Origin: Nannobrachium achirus
Taxonomy: Eukaryota; Chordata; Actinopteri; Myctophiformes; Myctophidae
Direction: 5' to 3'
DNA length: 64,000 nt
NCBI GenBank assembly: GCA_963921795.1
Contig: OY997649.1
Location: 29,810,055-29,874,054 of the forward strand
Of this stretch, positions 58,471 through 64,000 are shown in pieces (position 1 is the stretch's first letter; each line of letters starts with the position of its first letter). Under the pieces are notes generated by a model. The model was given only the letters and a program-made list of their open reading frames with translations, was not told where the DNA came from and searched no databases. Made by a program: the position numbers and the translations under genes.

Positions 58471-58527
58471 ACAATAGTTAAAGCATAATATGATGATACA
58501 CAATAATGTGTACCCGTTCTGAATGGG

Positions 58528-59322
58528 TTGTTAAGTGAAACTAAATTCCCATAGGCCTCACAGGGACGACAACAGCCAGCAGGCATGGAAAGAGAGTTTG
58601 GCATATGTGCAGCAGTGGCGTCAGATCACATGAATATTTAACACCCTGCTTTATAAACAGAGTACGTGTAGGACTCAATTAAGTCGACTGAGGGGACAGA
58701 GAATATCACGTGTGATACAGTTGCAGAATGAACCCAGTAACATGTACGGACAGGCTGTCCTTACCTGTAATGGCTCGCTTGATCATTGTCCACTGTCCAT
58801 TTGCTATGTATGGCAGGTACTCGTGCCATGTGTGTCAGCTTACATGGTAAAACGATAACTCGTCAATATGCCTATGTTCCACTGCCAGATAGACACTGTT
58901 AGAAGGTGGTACTGAACCTGGTGTCCTTTCTCTCCATTTCAATCAGAGCTATCTGCTCGGGGTGGATTACAGCACAGTAGAGAAAGCAAAGTGAAATAAC
59001 CTTTTCCTGAATGAGCCATACATTTCACCTGATTAAAATCCATCATACCATTACAAGAGGCTATGTGTCATTGCTATGCAGTGTCTTGTGATATACTGCC
59101 TCAGTTACAGCCCACAGTTTTCCACTGAAGCATTTGTCAACAAACTGGGCCCATTTGGTTTATTTTTGTCCTGTTTAATTACCTTTGTAGCCAAAATAAC
59201 TGAAAATGCCCATCCCTACTTACTTGTCTTTATGTGAATTTGATTGTGAAGTGAATGGTACACACACTCATGTTCATGTAGAATTCTGTGGTCTGTTGGG
59301 GAGTGCTGATATAACTGTAGTG
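58528..59322. other. Unassigned
   Basis: No gene recognised. Confidence 0.3.
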
Positions 59323-59737
59323 CAGTGGTTCTCAACCTGTGGGTCGGGACAAGAGGCGTCCCCAAATTATTTTGGGTGGTCCCCAGATGTTTAGCTAAAT
59401 GTTAACATTGTTTTCTCACTCAACAGTAAACAGACCAACATACAGTATAAGTAGTGTATAAAGGGTATCTGCACATTTCTAAAGTGACACTTTAAGGACT
59501 TTAAATACCTTTTTAGTACCTTTGGTCAAACATTGGTCAAATTGTCAAATATTACAGGCAGAAATTGTGAAAATAGCAGATCTACATGCTCACAATGCCT
59601 CGCAACCTATTTTCACAATGGAATGGATCGAGTCAAACTAAACTCCTACAATTCCAAGTGCTTGTGCAGGGTGGGGGATCCCCAGTTCAAATATGATTAT
59701 TTTGGGGGTCACAGCCTGAAAAGGTTGAGAACCACTG
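59323..59737. mobile_element. hAT-type MITE with both ends
   Basis: CAGTGGTTCTCAACCTGTGG at the left and AAAAGGTTGAGAACCACTG at the right. The interior matches 7677-8073 in reverse orientation (GTCCCCAGATG, ACATTGTTTTCTCACTC, GGGTATCTGCACATTTCTAA). The palindrome at 59564-59619 has lost most of its second arm. An 8-bp target duplication is not clear. Confidence 0.88.
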
Positions 59738-60111
59738 AGTGGAACAGACAAAGTGTCAGTCTAGGGACTTTGAAAAAACATAATCTCCCAGTAATAATCT
59801 GCTGGAGGACTGCCTATAGTAACTCTGAGGACCCCCTCCTGGACCCCCTGTTGAAAGCCCTTGGCTTACTGTATAACTCAGGAGGGGCTCTGCCAGAGAG
59901 AGCTGGTGTACTCAGGCATAATTCGAAAGTGTTCATCGTGAATCATAGACAGAAAGCTTAAAAGGCAACAATTCATGCCAGACATATTGGATATATTGGT
60001 TGTTCCATGTCATTGATGTCAACTGCCATGGTATAAATAAATACAAATCTCAGCACCAACGCTAGAGGGAGCTATAAGCTTACACACTCTCTCTCTCTCT
60101 GTCACACAAGC
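59738..60111. other. Unassigned
   Basis: GGACCCCCTCCTGGACCCCC at 59829-59848 is a short repeat. No gene recognised. Confidence 0.3.
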
Positions 60112-60395
<284 letters not shown>

Positions 60396-60399
<4 letters not shown>

Positions 60400-60686
60400 A
60401 ATTGAGTAGATGGCAGCATGGTCTGACATACAGAGGTTCCAAATGGCCAACTGTTCACTTATGAGAGCCACGTGGGATGGCTTATTTAGAGCTAAATTGA
60501 CTGAACATAAGGCTACTAGACTTCCTAGCCATCCATACAGTCAGGTATACCCAGCGGAGTACACATTATTTGTTGTTACAGCTGGAGAATGTGAAAAGAG
60601 CCTTATTGCTGTTATCTAGAAGACAAAACATTGTGATTTGGATTTTGCTTAGAGGCAATGAACTACTATCCTACTAATAAATTAAC
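60396..60686. other. Unassigned
   Basis: No gene recognised. Confidence 0.3.
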
Positions 60687-61168
60687 CAGTGGGGGGATCC
60701 CCCCACACTGACACACTAAGAGTTGAGGCATTACATTTTCATTCTATTGTGAAAATAGCAGATCTACATGCTCACAACGCCTCGCGACCAACAGAGTTGA
60801 GGGGCATTACATTTTCACGTTCTATTGTGAAAATAGCAGATCTACATGCTCAAGCACTAAGAGTTGAGGCATTACATTTTCACGTTCTATTGTGAAAATA
60901 AAAGATCTACATGCTCACGTGATCATGTAGATTGGCTATTTTCACAATTTCTGCTTCTAATATTTGACAATTTGTCCAATGTTTAGTATGTGATTTTAGA
61001 GGTTTTAAAAAGTCCTTCAATTGTCACTTTAGAAATGTGCAAATACCCTACACTTGAACTTTATGTTGATTTGTTTTGTTGAGTGAGAAAACAATGTTGC
61101 ACATTAAGTTAATCATCTGGGGACCCCCCCAAAATAATTTGTCCCGACCCACAGGTTGAGAACCACTG
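60687..61168. mobile_element. hAT-type MITE with internally repeated palindrome arm
   Basis: Right end ACCCACAGGTTGAGAACCACTG; the left end is degenerate (CAGTGGGGGGATCC). The block AAGAGTTGAGGCATTACATT ... GTGAAAATAGCAGATCTACA occurs three times in tandem (60719, about 60795, 60857), and only the last is followed by the second arm (palindrome 60885-60947). Same family as 7677-8073. Confidence 0.85.
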
Positions 61169-61255
61169 TAATAAACGACCGAATGTCTGTTTGTCCCATG
61201 TCTTTCTGATATACACATTTATAGATGACTGACATCACTGATACGTCTGGGTTCT

Positions 61256-61370
61256 CCAACATTACTTCTGAGACTCCTACTTTCAGTCCCTCATACAGTA
61301 TACTGTGCACACCACATAACCCAAACTGCACATCATTCGGAAACATAATGTTTGAACGGTCAAGGACTAG
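61256..61370 (+). repeat. Dispersed repeat fragment, partner of 6015-6125
   Basis: CCCTCATACAGTATACTGTG, CACACCACATAACCCAAACT, GCACATCATTCGGAAAC and GGACTAGTA align with CCCTCATATACTGTGCATGT, CACACCCCATAACCCACACA, GCACATTATTTCGGAGC and CGACTAGTA. Confidence 0.75.
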
Positions 61371-62787
61371 TATATTTGATAGACCTTTCTGTATGGACTA
61401 CTGTAGTGTGCAACTGTAGTGGGCGGCTAGAGACTACGGTATTTTGAGTGTCATTCACAAATATATATATTTTTAGAGAAAACATTACTTGTTTAATTGA
61501 AAGGTTTACACTTTATGGCTTTAAAGTAAAGAAAAGTCATGTAAGGGAATTAAATGCTTTGTTTCTAAAGTGGGGGCAGGGCAGAGAGAAGACTAACATT
61601 TTTGAAACTCAGAGCATTTTTTTTTATCATTCAAATTGAAGTGGTTGGTTAACCCATTAATACCACGTTATTCTGTGATGTGACAGATTAAGCATCAGAA
61701 TTGTATGCAAACAGTGACATTTTTATTATGCAACATCACAACCTCAACCCCTCCCCACCCACTCCGGCCAGTCAAAAGAAGCTCTCAAATGTCTGATGCC
61801 TTAAGGGAAATTAATTGGACACATTTCAACATGATCAGATTACAAAGGAGCGATAAGAGTTCAAATGACACACTTGTCAATCAGGTTTAGTGGCACAATG
61901 GCACTCCCCCTGCACCGACCCAACCACCTAGACTGACATCAGGTGTTTTTGTTTGTGTTCACATATTAGGGGATTTGTCCTAATCCATATCATTTCAGTG
62001 TCACTAAAGGCTTCGGGAAAGGGAGGCTTCTGTTAGACTGGAAAAAATAAAAACTGCCAGTCTGGAACCACACATCCCTTACGCCGGGATCAAATTCCAC
62101 TAATACGCTGTGTCTTCCTCACAACTTTGTCAAAAATAAGACGCAAAGCAGAGTCAGCTGTTCACTGGCTTACAAAACAAAGATGGCTCTTTAGAGCCGG
62201 GGCCATGGCTTTTTTTCTTCCATCTCAGTCTGCTGTTTCAGTGTCTTCGGCCATTGGTATTACTTCTTTTTAGAGACACTGGAAAGACAGAGACTATTTT
62301 GGGGGAATGTGGGAGAGAAGGTTCTGGCAGGAATTGATGCCTGTATAGTTCTGGATCTTAACCACTATAATATGATCTCAGGGGACAGCTTTCCTTTTGA
62401 TGTGCTGTAGCTACAGCCACATAGCCGTATCGAGTATAGGCTGTGTGCCTGTGTTGGCGTTGAGCGTGTTGTTTATTTAAATTCTCTTGCTTGACCCAAA
62501 TACTGGAAATAAATCTGGGGATAATTCCAATGGTCCCATTTTGTGGTATGATTTAACCAGGAAAGTTGTGACACACATTGATGCCAGCAGGCTTGGGGAG
62601 TAGCTTCAGAGAAGGATTAATTTCTATTAGGCAGACATCCATAACAACAATGACACCTAAAGGTTCATTCATGTGCAGCTTTAAACAGGATAAGGACAGA
62701 CCCATCCATCTGTAGGCAGCGTTCATTCTAGTTGTAATTGTGCATGTCCGTGCATGGTGTAAATTAACTACGTCGATTTACTTACTG
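61371..62787. other. Unassigned
   Basis: No gene, SINE or transposon end recognised in about 1.4 kb of AT-rich DNA. Confidence 0.35.
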
Positions 62788-62927
62788 TAAGTACAATTTG
62801 AGGTATCTGTACTTTACTTTAGTATTTACAATTCTTTTACTTCTACTCCACTACATCTCAAATCCAAATATGGTATTTTTACTCCACAGCAATTATTTGA
62901 AAACTTTAGTTACTAGTTACTTTGCAG

Positions 62928-63142
62928 GGGGACTGCCCCATAGGTCGAACTCCTGTTGGGTCGAACAGCGTTGGCAGTTTAGATAATCACCCGCGAGCGT
63001 CGGCAGGTTAGATAATCACCCGCGTCACGGTTACTGAGGTTAGGTTTAGGATTAGGCATAGTTTTACTGAGGTTAGGATTAGGGTTTGGGTTAGAGTTTT
63101 GGTGGTCGATCCAAAGGGTGTTCGACCTAATGACATGTTACC
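62928..63142. mobile_element. 215-bp nested insertion with 9-bp target duplication
   Basis: ACTTTGCAG occurs at 62919-62927 and 63143-63151, immediately outside the insert. The ends GGGGACTGCCCCATAGGTCG / CGACCTAATGACATGTTACC share a subterminal inverted TAGGTCGAAC. The interior has two copies of TTAGATAATCACCCGCG and several GGTTAGG-type words (GGTTAGGTTTAGGATTAGGC), related to 56249-56484. Confidence 0.88.
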
Positions 63143-63213
63143 ACTTTGCAGATAGAAGTGATTATTATAAAACATACATTAATCAACTTAAGCCCTATTT
63201 TATACCTAGGCTA

Positions 63214-63274
63214 TTTGAAAATAGCAGATCTACAAGCTCACGCGTTGTGAGCTTGTAGATCTGCTATTTTCAAA
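63214..63274. repeat. Palindromic module, best copy (27-bp perfect arms)
   Basis: TTTGAAAATAGCAGATCTAC + AAGCTCA, loop CGCGTTG, then TGAGCTT + GTAGATCTGCTATTTTCAAA. The arms are exact reverse complements, so this is the best type copy for the family. Confidence 0.97.
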
Positions 63275-63461
63275 CATTTTGTACTTTTTACTTTTGGTAC
63301 TTTAAGTATAGTTTGATGCCAATACTTTCATACTTTTACTCAAATACATTTTGAATTCCAGACTTTTACTTATAGTAGTAAAATACTACGTATTACTACT
63401 GTATACTGCAGTATTGATACTTTTACTTGAGTAAAATAATGTCATACTTTTCCCACCACTG

Positions 63462-64000
63462 GTGCATGTTCAAAGGTAATGGAAAGCAGTCATTTGATTG
63501 GTCATGGCTTATGATTGAATCCTCCTGCACCGAATGAAACGATGATACGGTATATTCAGCCCTAATGAACCCTTCTTGCCACTTTGCCACAGATACTCCG
63601 TCCTGCTACTCTACTGGATAAGTGTTACACCACTTTGCCTATTCCCCCCAAATAGGGCCCTTATGTCTTGTTAAATCATTGCTCAATTTAGACATGCAGG
63701 CACCATTTTTCCCGCACAATCCCCCAAAGCCTGGGGAAGAGTGAAGGCTACCCTTCAGTATTCAAAGCAGGTTTGGCCCAGAAGATTTGCAGGGCAAACT
63801 GCTGATTTAATCAGGGCCACCACTTCCGATTCAAAGTACAGTACTATGTGCCTAAAGCGGGTGTGATGTAGTACCCAATAGTGCTCCATAAATTCATTAG
63901 CTTTTTAAAGGAAACACCCTCCATTAATCTAGAAGATGAAGAGGGAGAGTCCCTCAATATGTTTTTACTGAGCTCTCCGCACTTCAACCATTACAGTAGC
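63462..64000. other. Unassigned
   Basis: No gene or repeat recognised up to the window end. Confidence 0.3.

Larger units (their letters stand above)
57934..58527. mobile_element. piggyBac-like MITE, better-preserved copy
   Basis: TTAA at 57930-57933 then CCCATTTAGGCCTAGA; right end TTCTGAATGGG then TTGTTAA. The right arm of the relative at 36466-37056 keeps AGGCCTAAATGGG, giving a 13-bp inverted repeat CCCATTTAGGCCT. TTAA target and CCC ends fit piggyBac. It contains two palindromes (57973-58045, 58399-58470) in inverted relation. No transposase. Confidence 0.72.
62788..63461. mobile_element. hAT-type MITE (CAGTGGTGGAAA family), interrupted
   Basis: The right end TCATACTTTTCCCACCACTG and TACTTTTACTTGAGTAAAAT match the family at 15159-15580. 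The left part has ACTTTACTTTAGTATTTAC and TTTTACTTCTACTCCACTAC. It contains the perfect palindrome 63214-63274 and is split by the nested insertion 62928-63142. The left boundary is approximate. Confidence 0.8.

Noticed and set aside
62990..63110. GGTTAGG/GGATTAGGG words as interstitial telomere repeat
   Set aside because: No run of consecutive TTAGGG units; the words are irregular and belong to a repeat family shared with 56249-56484.

Overview
This window looks like intergenic and repeat-rich DNA from a ray-finned (teleost) fish. It has very long CA/GT, CT/GA and tetranucleotide microsatellites. It also has tRNA-derived SINEs, many short hAT-type elements with 8-bp target duplications, other non-autonomous DNA transposons, and a probable solo LTR. 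The two recognisable protein genes are both vertebrate. The exact species cannot be read from the sequence.

Genes. (1) tcim (TC1/C8orf4 family) lies on the + strand at 18130-18438 as a one-exon gene, with a TATA box, a CRE-like site upstream and a poly(A) signal at 19068. (2) An intronless, open klhdc3-like kelch gene lies on the - strand at 44786-45787. It is probably a retrocopy, and it keeps the elongin-binding (BC) and CUL2 boxes of a ubiquitin-ligase substrate receptor. I see no other convincing protein-coding gene. Most remaining open frames are microsatellite or repeat translations.

Layout. 1-4038: giant inverted-repeat (foldback) element. 4.0-9.0 kb: microsatellites, a tandem duplication, two hAT MITEs with perfect 8-bp target duplications, and a minisatellite-bearing repeat. 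9-10.8 kb: a CRE-like site cluster, a tRNA-Glu-like pseudogene and CA repeats. 10.86-12.39 kb: a shuffled tandem array with 14 perfect CArG boxes and 9 AP-1 sites. 13.6 kb: a 111-nt near-perfect hairpin. 14.9-17.8 kb: a SINE and three hAT-like MITEs. 18-19.1 kb: tcim. 19.1-31.6 kb: mostly unassigned, with a hAT MITE and a 1.7-kb inverted-repeat composite. 32.09-34.57 kb: second giant foldback, with a GC-rich core and four 118-bp repeats. 35-37.9 kb: MITEs and other repeats. 37.99-43.89 kb: a recent 2.65-kb tandem segmental duplication, with a 762-bp transposon in copy 2 only. 44.8-45.8 kb: klhdc3-like retrogene. 46-64 kb: more repeats, including a solo LTR, a Harbinger-like element, a SINE, a piggyBac-like element, hAT MITEs and a nested insertion with a 9-bp target duplication.

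The unifying oddity is a small palindromic module, core GCAGATCTACAAGCTC plus its reverse complement. It occurs about 12 times in full and several more times as halves, inside several otherwise different transposon-like families. The two best non-repeat leads are the CArG/AP-1 array about 5.6 kb upstream of tcim, and the 13.6-kb hairpin, whose G-U pairs favour a + strand RNA.
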